Shown here in pieces: positions 17,441 through 26,291 of a stretch of 64,000 bases of DNA (the first letter of the stretch is position 1; the number at the start of each line of letters is the position of its first letter). This DNA comes from an uncultured Collinsella sp. Its GTDB lineage: Bacteria > Actinomycetota > Coriobacteriia > Coriobacteriales > Coriobacteriaceae. Position numbers and translations under genes: made by a program. The stretch spans positions 40,488 to 104,487 of the forward strand of contig CAAERQ010000031.1 of assembly GCA_900758475.1 (NCBI GenBank), read 5' to 3'. The notes beneath the pieces are model-generated. The model ran no database searches. It was not told where the DNA came from and saw only the letters and a program-made list of their open reading frames with translations.

Positions 17441-18391
17441 CTAGTTGCCCGATGTCGTGCCTTGGCTTGAACTGTCAGATGTCGTGCCCGATGTGGTGCC
17501 ACTCGAATTGCTGTTGTTGCTGTCTGCTGTGCCCGTTCCCGACGTGGTGTCGCTCGTCTGGCCGCCCGTGTTCGGCTGCGAACCGTCAGTCGTTTGGCTT
17601 GAGTCGGTCGTGCCGGACGGCGTGCCACTGTTGGACGTAGAGGAATCGGTGCCCTGCGATTGGTTTTGGGTGTTCGAGGACGAATCGGCAGAGGTGGAAC
17701 TGTCCTGCGTGCCGTCCGTCTGTGCCTGCTGGTCTTGCGACTGGGTGTTGCCATTTGCATCACTCTCCGTCGTGCGCGACGACAGAATCGGCTCGGGGCG
17801 CTCGCCCAGACCCTCACCGGCGGTGGTGATAAGGATGGCGCCGGCGCAGGCGATGACCGCGACAATGGCGATGGCGATCGAGAAGACGATGACCTTCTTT
17901 TGCGTCTGGCTGCGCTCTGCCGCCGCCTTGGCGCGCAGGCTGTCGGGAGCAACGCGCGCCGTGGTCGCGCGCCCCGCAATCTGGCGCATCTCCTGCGTAG
18001 TCGCGGCGCCGCCCAGGTGCTCCTCGGCATTAAACTCAACGGGCTCATAGGCGCCGGCGGGGTAGTCGACGGCGGCGTGCGTACCTTTGAGGGCTTCGGC
18101 GCTGGCAGAGATAAAGTGGCGGTAGACCTGCGAGGACACAACGGTGATAACCGAGCTCACGGCGGCACCAATTACTGAACCAGCGATACCAATCTTGGAG
18201 GCAAGCGCGACGCTCGTGGCGGCAGCTGCGGCGCCGGCGATGATCTGGGGAATGGAAATGTCGTCGAACAGGCCCTTTTTGGGCGCGATGGCCATGGTCT
18301 GTCCGATGGAATGGTTCTCGTGCACGCCGTTGTTGAGCGATGCCGGCGTCATGACGCGCGTGCGCGGCGCGTCGGTGTACTTGGTTGTCAT
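17441..18391 (-). CDS. Hypothetical membrane protein with Ser/Thr-rich C-terminal tail
   Basis: 316 residues, unassigned. Two hydrophobic regions are present: an Ala/Val/Gly-rich segment around residues 45-85 and a strong helix VIVFSIAIAIVAVIACAG near residues 175-192. After the second comes a tail of over 100 residues made almost only of Ser, Thr, Gly, Gln, Asn and Asp, probably extracellular and flexible. The middle region (EMRQIAGRATTARVAPDSLRAK) is probably cytoplasmic. ATG 18391 follows GGGAGGACCCC. Its tail and anchoring suggest an envelope role, but nothing specific can be read. Confidence 0.75.
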   Translation of the reverse strand: MTTKYTDAPRTRVMTPASLNNGVHENHSIGQTMAIAPKKGLFDDISIPQIIAGAAAAATSVALASKIGIAGSVIGAAVSSVITVVSSQVYRHFISASAEALKGTHAAVDYPAGAYEPVEFNAEEHLGGAATTQEMRQIAGRATTARVAPDSLRAKAAAERSQTQKKVIVFSIAIAIVAVIACAGAILITTAGEGLGERPEPILSSRTTESDANGNTQSQDQQAQTDGTQDSSTSADSSSNTQNQSQGTDSSTSNSGTPSGTTDSSQTTDGSQPNTGGQTSDTTSGTGTADSNNSNSSGTTSGTTSDSSSQGTTSGN

Positions 18392-18594
18392 ACGGGGTCC
18401 TCCCGGTGTAAATCTGCTTCGTTTCGTGTAGCCCTCAGGGTACCCACCAGATGTGAATCGTGCGTGACGTTTAACAGATACCATCAACTCATCAATAGCT
18501 CACCAAGTTGGTGGGATGCGGTTACACCCGGCGGTTGAACTACAATAGGGCTTGCTAATTGTTGTGAATGGCGTCTACGCACGGGAGCATTCTT
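18392..18594 (+). other. Divergent intergenic region before nadE
   Basis: About 200 bases with no gene. TACAAT at 18541-18546 is the best -10 box for nadE; no good -35 was found. An ACC-AACTTGGT-type small inverted repeat lies near 18500-18515. Confidence 0.4.
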
Positions 18595-20574
18595 ATGAAT
18601 CTTCACCTTTCTCAGTCTGATGGCTTTTTGCGTGTGGCGGCGGCGTCGCCGCAGATTCGCGTGGTCGATGTCGAGGGCAATGCCGAGGTTGCGTTAGCGG
18701 CTGTTCGCGCGGCTGTTGAGCGCGGCGTTCGCGCGCTGGTGCTGCCCGAGCTTAATCTGACTGGCTATACCGCGGCCGATCTGTTCCATAACCGCACGCT
18801 GCTGCATGCCTGCGAGGCTGCTTTGGTGCATATCCTCGATGAGACTCGTGAGCTTCCGATTGTCTTTACCATCGGTCTTCCCGTTGCAGTTGCCGAGAAT
18901 ATCTACAACTGCGCCGCCGTGTGCTGCGCGGGCGAGCTTTTGGGCCTCACGGCCAAGAAGTATCTGCCCAACTATGGCGAGTTCTACGAGCGCCGCTGGT
19001 TTGCTCCGGCGCCCGCAGATCCCGTGTGGGTCGAGTTTGCCGGTCAGGGTCCGGTTCCGCTGGGTTCGGAGCTTGTCTACCGCTGCTGTGACGAGGGTGC
19101 CGAGGATATGGTGCTGGGCGTTGAGGTCTGCGAGGACCTGTGGGTGCCGGCGCCCCCTTCGACCGAGATGGCGCTTGCCGGTGCGACGGTGATCCTCAAC
19201 CCGTCGGCCTCGGACGAGATTATCGGCAAGGCAGATTACCGACGCAGCCTCATATCCAACCAGAGCGCGCGCCTGTACTGTGCCTATGCCTATGCAGATG
19301 CGAGCGAGGGCGAGTCCACGACCGACATGGTCTTTGCGGGCGAGAACCTCGTCTACGAAAACGGATCTAAGCTCGCCGCCACGAAGCTTCTTACCTGCGA
19401 TATGGCGGTGGCCGATGTCGATCTTGACCGTCTGGTTGCCGAGCGCCGCCGCTCGACGACGTGGACGCGCGCGGACGATGCGCCGGAGGCCACGACCGTT
19501 GAATTTTCGTTTGAGGGCGTGCTGACGGACGAACCTGTCCTGCGCGATGCACTCGGCATCGACCGTGTCTTCCCCCGTGCGCCCTTTGTGCCGGCCGACC
19601 ATGGTGACCTGGCCGAGCGTTGCGAGACCATCTTCGACCTGCAGACCGCCGGTCTCAAGACCCGCCTTGCCCACACGGGCACCAAGGCTGCGGTCATCGG
19701 CCTTTCGGGTGGCTTGGACTCTACGCTGGCACTGCTTGTGACCGTGCGTGCCTTCGATGCGCTGGGGCTGCCGCGCACCGGTATCACAGCCGTGTCCATG
19801 CCCGGCTTTGGCACGACGCATCGCACTAAGTCCAACGCCGAGTCGCTCGCTCGCGACCTAGGCGTGAGCTTCCGCGAGGTTTCGATCCATGCGGCTGTGG
19901 AGCAGCACTTCAAGGACATTGAGCACGATTCGGCCGTGCAGGACGTGACCTACGAGAACAGCCAGGCCCGCGAGCGTACGCAGATTCTGATGGACTTGGC
20001 CAACCAGGCTGGCGGTTTTGTCATCGGCACGGGCGACCTGTCGGAGCTGGCGCTCGGCTGGGCTACCTATAACGGCGACCACATGAGCATGTACGCCGTC
20101 AACGCGAGCGTGCCCAAGACGCTCGTGCGTCATCTGGTGCGCTATGCCGCCGATGTCTTTGGCGGGCGTATTGCCGAGGTCTTGCTCGACATCCTCGATA
20201 CGCCGGTGTCTCCCGAGCTTCTGCCGCCCACGGGCGATGGCGAGATTGCACAGAAGACCGAGGATTTGGTGGGGCCGTACGAGCTGCACGACTACTTCCT
20301 CTATTACCTGCTGCGCTTTGGCTTTGAGCCGGGCAAGATCTACCGCATGGCGCTCAAGAGCTTCGAGGGCGTCTACGACGCCAAGACCGTCCACACGTGG
20401 CTACGTACGTTCTACCGTCGCTTCTTTGCCCAGCAGTTTAAGCGCAGCTGCCTGCCCGATGGTCCCAAGGTTGGCTCGGTGACGCTCAGCCCGCGCGGCG
20501 ATTGGCGTATGCCGAGTGACGCCGGTTCGCGTCTGTGGCTTGCGCGGATCGACGCGCTCAATCCAGTTGACTAA
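18595..20574 (+). CDS. nadE: Glutamine-dependent NAD+ synthetase
   Basis: A 659-residue enzyme making NAD+ from deamido-NAD+, ATP and glutamine, the last step of NAD synthesis. The N-terminal nitrilase-type glutaminase domain (to about 300) shows the triad Glu52 in LPELNLTGY, Lys121 in AKKYLPNYGEF and Cys179 in GVEVCEDLW. The C-terminal synthetase has the PP-loop SGGLDS at 371-376 and TGDLSELALGWATYNGDHM. The length is typical of the fused form. The ATG at 18595 with GGGAGC upstream gives a normal family N-terminus. Confidence 0.97.
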   Translation: MNLHLSQSDGFLRVAAASPQIRVVDVEGNAEVALAAVRAAVERGVRALVLPELNLTGYTAADLFHNRTLLHACEAALVHILDETRELPIVFTIGLPVAVAENIYNCAAVCCAGELLGLTAKKYLPNYGEFYERRWFAPAPADPVWVEFAGQGPVPLGSELVYRCCDEGAEDMVLGVEVCEDLWVPAPPSTEMALAGATVILNPSASDEIIGKADYRRSLISNQSARLYCAYAYADASEGESTTDMVFAGENLVYENGSKLAATKLLTCDMAVADVDLDRLVAERRRSTTWTRADDAPEATTVEFSFEGVLTDEPVLRDALGIDRVFPRAPFVPADHGDLAERCETIFDLQTAGLKTRLAHTGTKAAVIGLSGGLDSTLALLVTVRAFDALGLPRTGITAVSMPGFGTTHRTKSNAESLARDLGVSFREVSIHAAVEQHFKDIEHDSAVQDVTYENSQARERTQILMDLANQAGGFVIGTGDLSELALGWATYNGDHMSMYAVNASVPKTLVRHLVRYAADVFGGRIAEVLLDILDTPVSPELLPPTGDGEIAQKTEDLVGPYELHDYFLYYLLRFGFEPGKIYRMALKSFEGVYDAKTVHTWLRTFYRRFFAQQFKRSCLPDGPKVGSVTLSPRGDWRMPSDAGSRLWLARIDALNPVD

Positions 20575-20593
20575 GGTTGGCTAAATTGAACCA

Positions 20594-20676
20594 ATACGGG
20601 GGTTGCAAGCGTTACACTTTTGCAATCTGATGGCCCGTATCGCGCGGCGCTCTTGTCGGAGCGCCGCGTTTTTTAT
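20594..20676 (+). promoter_or_regulatory. Structured leader and terminator before the aminotransferase
   Basis: Nested complementary segments: ATACGGG (20594-20600) with CCCGTAT (20634-20640), and within them TTGCAA (20603-20608) with TTGCAA (20620-20625). Directly after comes a strong terminator, CGCGGCGCTC (20643-20652) with GAGCGCCGCG (20659-20668) and then TTTTTT. It ends nadE, or attenuates the downstream gene if a promoter lies in front. Confidence 0.6.
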
Positions 20677-20692
20677 ATCGAAAGGTGGCACC

Positions 20693-21856
20693 ATGCAGGC
20701 ATCGCAGCGTCTCGACCGCTTTGGCGCGGAGGTCTTCGCCTCACTCAACAACAAGCTTCTCGCGCTGAAGGCTCAGGGCAAGACCATTTACAACATGAGC
20801 GTGGGCACGCCCGACTTTAAGCCGTACGACCACGTGGTCGAGGCGCTCACGCAGGCAGCCCAAGATCCCGAGATGTGGAAGTATGCCCTGCGTGACCTGC
20901 CCGAACTCAAGCAAGCCGTGTGCGATTACTATGAGCGTCGCTTTGGCGTTTCGGGCATTACGCCGTCCATGGTGCAGTCGTGCAACGGCACGCAGGAGGG
21001 CGTGGGCCATTTGGGCCTGGCCCTGCTCGATCCGGGCGACACCATTCTGGTTCCCGATCCGTGCTACCCGGTCTTCGAGGCGGGTGCCAAGATCGCCGAT
21101 GCCAAGCTCGAGTACTATCCGCTGGTTGCCGAGCACAATTACCTGCCCTATGTGGCGGGCATCGATCCCGAGGTGGCCGATCGTGCCAAGTACATGATCG
21201 TGTCGCTGCCCGCCAACCCGGTGGGCTCGGTGGGCACGCCCGAGATCTACGAGGAGATCATCGCTTTCGCCCGCGAGCACGACCTGCTGATCGTCCATGA
21301 CAACGCATACTCCGACATCGTGTTCGACGGCGAGCCGGGCGGCAGCTTCTTGCAGTATCCCGGTGCGCTTGAGGTGGGCGTGGAGTTCTTCTCGCTCTCC
21401 AAGTCGTTTAACGTCACCGGTGCCCGCATCGGCTTTTTGGTCGGTCGCGAGGATGTGGTCTCGGCCTTTGCCAAGCTGCGCGGCCAGATCGACTTTGGCA
21501 TGTTCTTCCCGATCCAGAAGGCCGCCATCGCCTGCCTGAACGGTCCGCGCGATGAGGTCGAGGCGCAGCGTCTGAAGTACCAGGAGCGCCGCGATGCCCT
21601 GTGCGACGGTCTTGAGGGCTTGGGCTGGGAGCGCCCCAACGCGCATGGCTCTATGTTTGTGTGGGCCAAGCTTCCCGGTGGCCGCACCGATTCCATGGCG
21701 TTTTGCGAGGAGCTCATGGAGAAGGCCGGCGTTGTGGTGACGCCGGGCGCGAGCTTTGGTCCTTCGGGCGAGGGGCACGTGCGCATGGCGCTGGTCTTGC
21801 CGCCCGACCAGATCGCTTTGGCTGTCGAGGCTATTCGCGAGGCGGGCCTGTATTAG
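20693..21856 (+). CDS. PLP-dependent class I/II aminotransferase (DapL/AlaC-like)
   Basis: A 387-residue fold-type I aminotransferase. The N-terminal LNNKLLALKAQGKTIYNMSVGTPDF, the cofactor-pocket NPVGSVGTPE and AYSDIVFDGE, and the PLP lysine in SLSKSFNVTGARIGF are all in place, as is the C-terminal substrate-binding Arg in GHVRMALVLP. It resembles LL-diaminopimelate/alanine aminotransferases and the Gram-positive N-acetyl-DAP aminotransferase group. Because the window carries dapH and a likely N-acetyl-DAP deacetylase but no other dap aminotransferase, this gene is a candidate for the missing step. That assignment is inference. Start ATG 20693 follows AAAGGTGG. Confidence 0.9.
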   Translation: MQASQRLDRFGAEVFASLNNKLLALKAQGKTIYNMSVGTPDFKPYDHVVEALTQAAQDPEMWKYALRDLPELKQAVCDYYERRFGVSGITPSMVQSCNGTQEGVGHLGLALLDPGDTILVPDPCYPVFEAGAKIADAKLEYYPLVAEHNYLPYVAGIDPEVADRAKYMIVSLPANPVGSVGTPEIYEEIIAFAREHDLLIVHDNAYSDIVFDGEPGGSFLQYPGALEVGVEFFSLSKSFNVTGARIGFLVGREDVVSAFAKLRGQIDFGMFFPIQKAAIACLNGPRDEVEAQRLKYQERRDALCDGLEGLGWERPNAHGSMFVWAKLPGGRTDSMAFCEELMEKAGVVVTPGASFGPSGEGHVRMALVLPPDQIALAVEAIREAGLY

Positions 21857-22000
21857 AAAGCTATTTCGCCTCGTCAATATATCGAAACCGATTTCGTGCA
21901 GTTATTTTACGAATCCTGCAAACAATTTCGGTAAACGGTCGATTTTTGGCTGCGAATAGGAGCATAATCAAAGTCCCGATTGGATGTATTGGGATTACGA

Positions 22001-22035
22001 CAAGCCGCTCGGGTCGTTCCCGGGCGGCTTGTTTG
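22001..22035 (+). terminator. Hairpin between the aminotransferase and ldh
   Basis: CAAGCCGCTCGG (22001-22012) pairs with CCGGGCGGCTTG (22020-22031), followed by TTTG. A -10-like CATAAT lies upstream at 21963-21968, so the hairpin may sit in the ldh leader and attenuate it, or terminate the upstream gene. Confidence 0.65.
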
Positions 22036-22057
22036 TGGAGTGAGATGGGAGTTTCTA

Positions 22058-23008
22058 ATGGTTAACGAGAAGAAGGTCGCTATTGTCGGCTGCGGTTTCG
22101 TCGGTTCGTCTTCGGCGTTCGCGCTGATGCAGAGCGGTCTGTTCTCCGAGATGGTCCTCATCGACGTGGACAAGAACCGCGCCGAGGGTGAGGCCCTGGA
22201 TATCGCGCACGGCATGACGTTTGCCGAGCCGATGAAGATCTACGCCGGCGATTATTCCGATGTCGCCGACGCCGCCATGATTGTCGTCACCGCCGGCGCT
22301 GCCCAGAAGCCCGGTGAGACCCGCCTGGACCTGGTCAACAAGAACGTCAGCATCTTTAAGTCCATTATCCCCGAGATTAAGAAGTCCGGCTTCGACGGCA
22401 TTCTGCTCATCGTCTCCAACCCGGTCGATGTTCTGACCTACGCCGCCATCAAGATGTCCGGCCTGCCCGAGGGCCACGTCATCGGTTCCGGCACCGTGCT
22501 CGACACCGGCCGTCTGCAGCAGATGCTTGGCGCCCACGTCGAGGTTGACCCGCGCGATGTCCAGGCCTACGTCATGGGTGAGCACGGCGACTCCGAGTTT
22601 GTCGCTTGGTCCAGCGCTCAGGTTGCCGGCGTTCCGCTGAACACCTTCTGTGAGCTTCACGGCCACCTGGAGCATGAGGCTGCCGAGAAGCGCATCGCCG
22701 AGGACGTCAAGAACTCCGCCTACACCATCATCGAGAAGAAGCACGCCACCTACTACGGTGTCGCTATGGCCGTCAAGCGCATCTGCACTGCCGTCATGCG
22801 CGATGAGCAGACCGTTCTGCCTGTCTCCTCGCTCATGGTGGGCGAGTACGGCCTGTCCGATCTTGCCATCTCTATGCCGACCGTCGTTGGCCGCGACGGC
22901 GTTGTCTGCCGCGTCCCCGTGCCGCTGGACGATGACGAGCAGCATGAGCTCACCGTCTCCGCCAAGGCCCTCAAGGACATCATCGACAGCGTCGACTTCT
23001 CCTGCTAA
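22058..23008 (+). CDS. ldh: L-lactate dehydrogenase
   Basis: A 316-residue NAD-dependent enzyme that reduces pyruvate to L-lactate. GCGFVGSSSAFALM is the dinucleotide site, with the NAD-selecting acidic residue in LIDVDKN. Gln83 in AGAAQKPGETRLDL marks lactate rather than malate specificity (malate dehydrogenases have Arg here), Arg89 follows, and the catalytic His176 is in GEHGDSE. Codon use is strongly biased, suggesting high expression, as expected for a fermentative organism. The ATG at 22058 follows GATGGGAG. Confidence 0.96.
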   Translation: MVNEKKVAIVGCGFVGSSSAFALMQSGLFSEMVLIDVDKNRAEGEALDIAHGMTFAEPMKIYAGDYSDVADAAMIVVTAGAAQKPGETRLDLVNKNVSIFKSIIPEIKKSGFDGILLIVSNPVDVLTYAAIKMSGLPEGHVIGSGTVLDTGRLQQMLGAHVEVDPRDVQAYVMGEHGDSEFVAWSSAQVAGVPLNTFCELHGHLEHEAAEKRIAEDVKNSAYTIIEKKHATYYGVAMAVKRICTAVMRDEQTVLPVSSLMVGEYGLSDLAISMPTVVGRDGVVCRVPVPLDDDEQHELTVSAKALKDIIDSVDFSC

Positions 23009-23032
23009 ATCAAGCTCGCTAGAGCGAAAAGC

Positions 23033-23076
23033 TACAATGAAGGCGTCCGAGTCCACGCGGCCCGGGCGCTTTTTTG
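23033..23076 (+). terminator. -10-like box followed at once by a terminator hairpin
   Basis: TACAAT at 23033-23038 resembles a -10 box. It is followed by GCGTCCGAG...CCCGGGCGC (9-bp stem with G-U pairs, about 23043-23069) and TTTTTT. It ends ldh and may attenuate the gene at 23123. After it comes GGTGCAAAGTAACCTGACCCC, a dispersed motif repeated in diverged form at 24290-24308. Confidence 0.6.
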
Positions 23077-23122
23077 GTGCAAAGTAACCTGACCCCAATG
23101 CACTATAGTCGATGGGAGGGCC

Positions 23123-24283
23123 ATGTCGGATTCGCCTAATTTTTTGACCTATGCCCAGACGGCGTTTGATCCGTTTGAGGAGCGGCCGTTCTGCGCGGTG
23201 GATAGCCTGGTCTTTGCGTGGTTGTCCTATTTGCGTTTGCCGGGTGATATGGCGGAGCTGACGAACTGGCAGGGCCTAGACGTACGCGAGCTGCTGCGTG
23301 CCGAGTGCTATCGGGACATGATTGACGACTTGTGGGACCCGGAGGGGAGCAGGGCCTTGTTGGAGGCCGTGGCAGCAAGTCCTCGCTACCGTGGCGTGCA
23401 CGTTTGCGGCTATCGTGCTGTGAGCGATGTGGTGGCGACGGAGCAGTTTGCAGCCATGGCGTTCCGGTTTCCGGCGGGGTTTAGTTACCTTTCCTTCCGG
23501 GGGACCGACAGCACGATTGTGGGTTGGAAAGAGGACTTTAACATGGCGTTCCGGTGTCCTGTGCCGGCCCAGGAATCCGCGGCACGTTATGTGGACGAGG
23601 CGGCGGATGCGATTGACGGGCCGCTTTTGTGCGGAGGTCATTCCAAGGGTGGAAACCTTGCGGTGTACGGTGCGGCAATGTGCTCCGATGTCGCCCGTGA
23701 GCGAATCGGACGGGCATATTCCCATGATGGTCCGGGTTTCGTCGAGGAGTTCCTGAACGGCGACGCCTTTGCCGATCTTTCCGGTCGAATCGACAAGACG
23801 CTACCTCGGTCGTCGATCTTTGGCATGATGTTCGAGACACAGGAGGACTATGCCATCGTTGAGAGCACCGAGTTCAGCCTGCTGCAACACAATCCCTTTA
23901 GCTGGGTGGTTGATGGTCGCGACTTCGTGTACTGCGAGCGCCTGTCCGCCGGTGCTCGATACGTTGATGGCTCTATTCGCGAGATGCTGCTTGCAGTGTC
24001 GCCTAGCGAGCGCGAGCGTTTTGTAGATGCGTTGTTCTCCGTGTTTGAGGCTACGGGTGCTGAGCGGTTTGCGGATATCGCTGGGAATCTGCGCGAGAGC
24101 CTGCCCGTGATGCTCCAGGCTGCGCAAGGCTTTGACAAGGATACGCGACGCTTTGTCTCGCAGACCATCGCGGCAATCCTTAAATGCGCACTGCTGCCCA
24201 AACGACCCCAGATCGACATGCCCGCTGCCGGCAAGAGTTTGGCAGAACAGCTCGAGGCTTGGCAGTCCGAGCTCCTGCGCTAG
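23123..24283 (+). CDS. DUF2974 / Mbeg1-like alpha/beta-hydrolase
   Basis: A 386-residue protein of the Mbeg1-like (DUF2974) family, which has a lipase-like fold. The N-terminal segment VDSLVFAWLSYLRLP is characteristic. The nucleophile elbow GGHSKGGNLAVYGA carries the Ser, and SFRGTDSTIVGWKEDFNMAF matches class-3 lipase motifs. No signal peptide is seen, so it is predicted to be cytoplasmic. Physiological substrate unknown. ATG 23123 follows GGGAGGGCC. Confidence 0.87.
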   Translation: MSDSPNFLTYAQTAFDPFEERPFCAVDSLVFAWLSYLRLPGDMAELTNWQGLDVRELLRAECYRDMIDDLWDPEGSRALLEAVAASPRYRGVHVCGYRAVSDVVATEQFAAMAFRFPAGFSYLSFRGTDSTIVGWKEDFNMAFRCPVPAQESAARYVDEAADAIDGPLLCGGHSKGGNLAVYGAAMCSDVARERIGRAYSHDGPGFVEEFLNGDAFADLSGRIDKTLPRSSIFGMMFETQEDYAIVESTEFSLLQHNPFSWVVDGRDFVYCERLSAGARYVDGSIREMLLAVSPSERERFVDALFSVFEATGAERFADIAGNLRESLPVMLQAAQGFDKDTRRFVSQTIAAILKCALLPKRPQIDMPAAGKSLAEQLEAWQSELLR

Positions 24284-24394
24284 CCATTGGTGCAAAGCAA
24301 CCTGTCCCCGATGCGCCAATCTTCGATGCGCTTGGGGCGGGTTCGACCGCTATACTGATTCGTGCTCAATTCGATCTAGAACGGAATGCCGTAT

Positions 24395-25399
24395 ATGAAA
24401 ATCAATCACGCGATTCTGCATATCCTGGACTTTGACTCTGCCGTCAACGTCATGAGCCAGCGCGAGCTCGATATCGAGAGCCGTACCGTGCGTAATTTCG
24501 TAACCACGCACCTGCGGCGCGCTCGTACCTCGGCTGATAACAAGCGTGCCACGTTTGCCGAGAACTCCGCATTCGGCGGCGAGCTCAAGGGCTATTTCTT
24601 TGGCGAGCGCGAGTTCGTGGACCTGTCGCAGCAGATTGCGGAGTTTATCTCCTCCGAGCTCACCAAAGCCGAGAAAGCCGAGTCTACCGATGTGCTCGTG
24701 GCTGATTTTGACGACGATGAGGATGCCCGCTGGTTTGCCGTGATGCTGCTGGGCTCCAAGCAGGCTTTTATGCACGAGGTGGGTCGCGAAGAGGGCGAGG
24801 TGCGCAACGACATTGCGCGCCACTACGCCATTCTGCCGAATCCCTCGCAAAAGGTGCCGAGCTATGCAATCGTGCGTGCAAGCACCATGGAGATCGGCTA
24901 TGTGGATAAGAAGCGCAAGATTGCCGGCGAGGATCGCATGCTCATTCCCGATGGCCTGCTGCAGTGCGACACGGGGGTATCGGGCAAGGAGGTCATCGAC
25001 ACCGTGACGCGTGTGGTCGAGGAAGTCGCCGAGGAGCACGGTGCCAACACGGCTGTAGCACTCGCCAAGGTTAAGGCTGCTGTTGCCGAGAAAGTTGAGG
25101 ATGACGAGGAACTGCCCCCTTGGGATATCGTCGATGAGGTCTTTGAGGACGAGCCGGTCATCAAGGAGAGCGTGCGCGCGGCACTGACCGAGGAGAAGGT
25201 TCCCGAGCGCGTTCCCGTGGAGCGCAAGCAGGTCGAGCGCGCGGCCGTGCGCAATCACAAGATTCGTACCGATACGGGCATCGAGATCAGCTTCCCGGCC
25301 GAGATGGGTTCGAACTCCGAGTACATCGAGTTTGTCAACGAGCCCAACGGCCTCATCTCCATCGAGCTCAAAAACATCGGGTCAATTGAGAATCGATAA
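24395..25399 (+). CDS. 37-kDa nucleoid-associated protein (NdpA/YejK family)
   Basis: 334 residues beginning MKINHAILHILDFDS, the hallmark start of this family, with a conserved middle (HYAILPNPSQKVPSYAIVRASTMEIGYVDKKRKI) and a C-terminal SFPAEMGSNSEYIEFVNEPNG segment. Family members bind the bacterial nucleoid; their exact role is unclear. An Asp/Glu-rich stretch near residue 240 is predicted unstructured. ATG 24395 has GGAA at eight bases; an alternative in-frame ATG at 24386 lacks a ribosome site. Confidence 0.87.
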   Translation: MKINHAILHILDFDSAVNVMSQRELDIESRTVRNFVTTHLRRARTSADNKRATFAENSAFGGELKGYFFGEREFVDLSQQIAEFISSELTKAEKAESTDVLVADFDDDEDARWFAVMLLGSKQAFMHEVGREEGEVRNDIARHYAILPNPSQKVPSYAIVRASTMEIGYVDKKRKIAGEDRMLIPDGLLQCDTGVSGKEVIDTVTRVVEEVAEEHGANTAVALAKVKAAVAEKVEDDEELPPWDIVDEVFEDEPVIKESVRAALTEEKVPERVPVERKQVERAAVRNHKIRTDTGIEISFPAEMGSNSEYIEFVNEPNGLISIELKNIGSIENR

Positions 25400-25428
25400 A
25401 CTACACTTGGACGCTGTAGAAAAACAAG

Positions 25429-25460
25429 GGCCGAAGCTCCGATGGTGCTTCGGCCTTTTT
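25429..25460 (+). terminator. Terminator of the nucleoid-associated protein gene
   Basis: GGCCGAAG (25429-25436) pairs with CTTCGGCC (25448-25455), followed by TTTTTG. Downstream, about 25503-25532, an imperfect GTTACGCGGTTTT-type hairpin on the minus strand probably ends the dapH transcript; it resembles the start of repeats A and B. Confidence 0.85.
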
Positions 25461-25532
25461 GCTTGGGATTGAATTGCGCCGCAGGTTGAGCATACGCCAG
25501 CGAAAACGTGGTTTGTCAAAACCGCGTAACTA

Positions 25533-26252
25533 TTAAAGTTGACGTAAGCCCTCTTCGAGGCCGGTCTTGCTGTCGGTCTTCTCGTCGCGCATCTTGATAA
25601 CGCGGGCGGGGACACCGGCCACGACGGCGCCGGCGGGGACGTCCTCGACGCATACGGCACCGGCAGCCACGACGGCGCCCTTGCCCACGCGCACGCCCTC
25701 CAGGACCACGGCGTTGGCGCCGATCATGACATCATCCTCGATGATGACGGGCGTGGCGCTCGCGGGCTCAACGACACCTGCCAGTACGGTGCCGGCGCCG
25801 ATGTGGCAGTTCTTGCCCACGGTTGCGCGGCCGCCCAGGACGGCGCCCATATCAATCATAGAGCCCTCGCCGATAACGGAGCCGATGTTGATGATGGCAC
25901 CCATCATGATGACGGCGCGGTCGCCGATCTCGACGCGGTCGCGGATGATTGCGCCCGGCTCGATGCGGGCGTTGATGCCCTTAAGGTCGAGCATGGGGAC
26001 GGCGGAGTTGCGGCAGTCATTCTCGACGTCGTAGCAGTCGATGGAGTCGGCATTGGCATCGAGGATGGCCTTGAGCTCGTCCCAGTCGCCAAAGACGGTC
26101 TTGCCACGACGGCCGCCGTAGACGTGCGCATCGCCCCAGGCAACCTTCATGCCGGGCTTCTCGCGCACATACAGTTTGACGGGCGTCTTTTTAGGCGCGG
26201 TGGCGATGTAATTGATGATCTCCTGTGCATCCATTTCGGCTGCGTTGCTCAT
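25533..26252 (-). CDS. dapH: Tetrahydrodipicolinate N-acetyltransferase
   Basis: 239 residues. An N-terminal domain (DAQEIINYIATAPKKTPVKLYV) precedes a left-handed beta-helix of hexapeptide repeats (ARIEPGAIIRDRVEIGDRAVIMMGAIINIGS and onward), the acyltransferase trimer fold. DapH acetylates tetrahydrodipicolinate and defines the acetyl branch of diaminopimelate/lysine synthesis. It is the last gene of the dap operon, 39 bases after dapB. ATG 26252 follows AGGAGAG. Confidence 0.95.
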   Translation of the reverse strand: MSNAAEMDAQEIINYIATAPKKTPVKLYVREKPGMKVAWGDAHVYGGRRGKTVFGDWDELKAILDANADSIDCYDVENDCRNSAVPMLDLKGINARIEPGAIIRDRVEIGDRAVIMMGAIINIGSVIGEGSMIDMGAVLGGRATVGKNCHIGAGTVLAGVVEPASATPVIIEDDVMIGANAVVLEGVRVGKGAVVAAGAVCVEDVPAGAVVAGVPARVIKMRDEKTDSKTGLEEGLRQL

Positions 26253-26291
26253 TTGCTATCTCTCCTTTGGGTGGATTCGGTTGATACCCGG

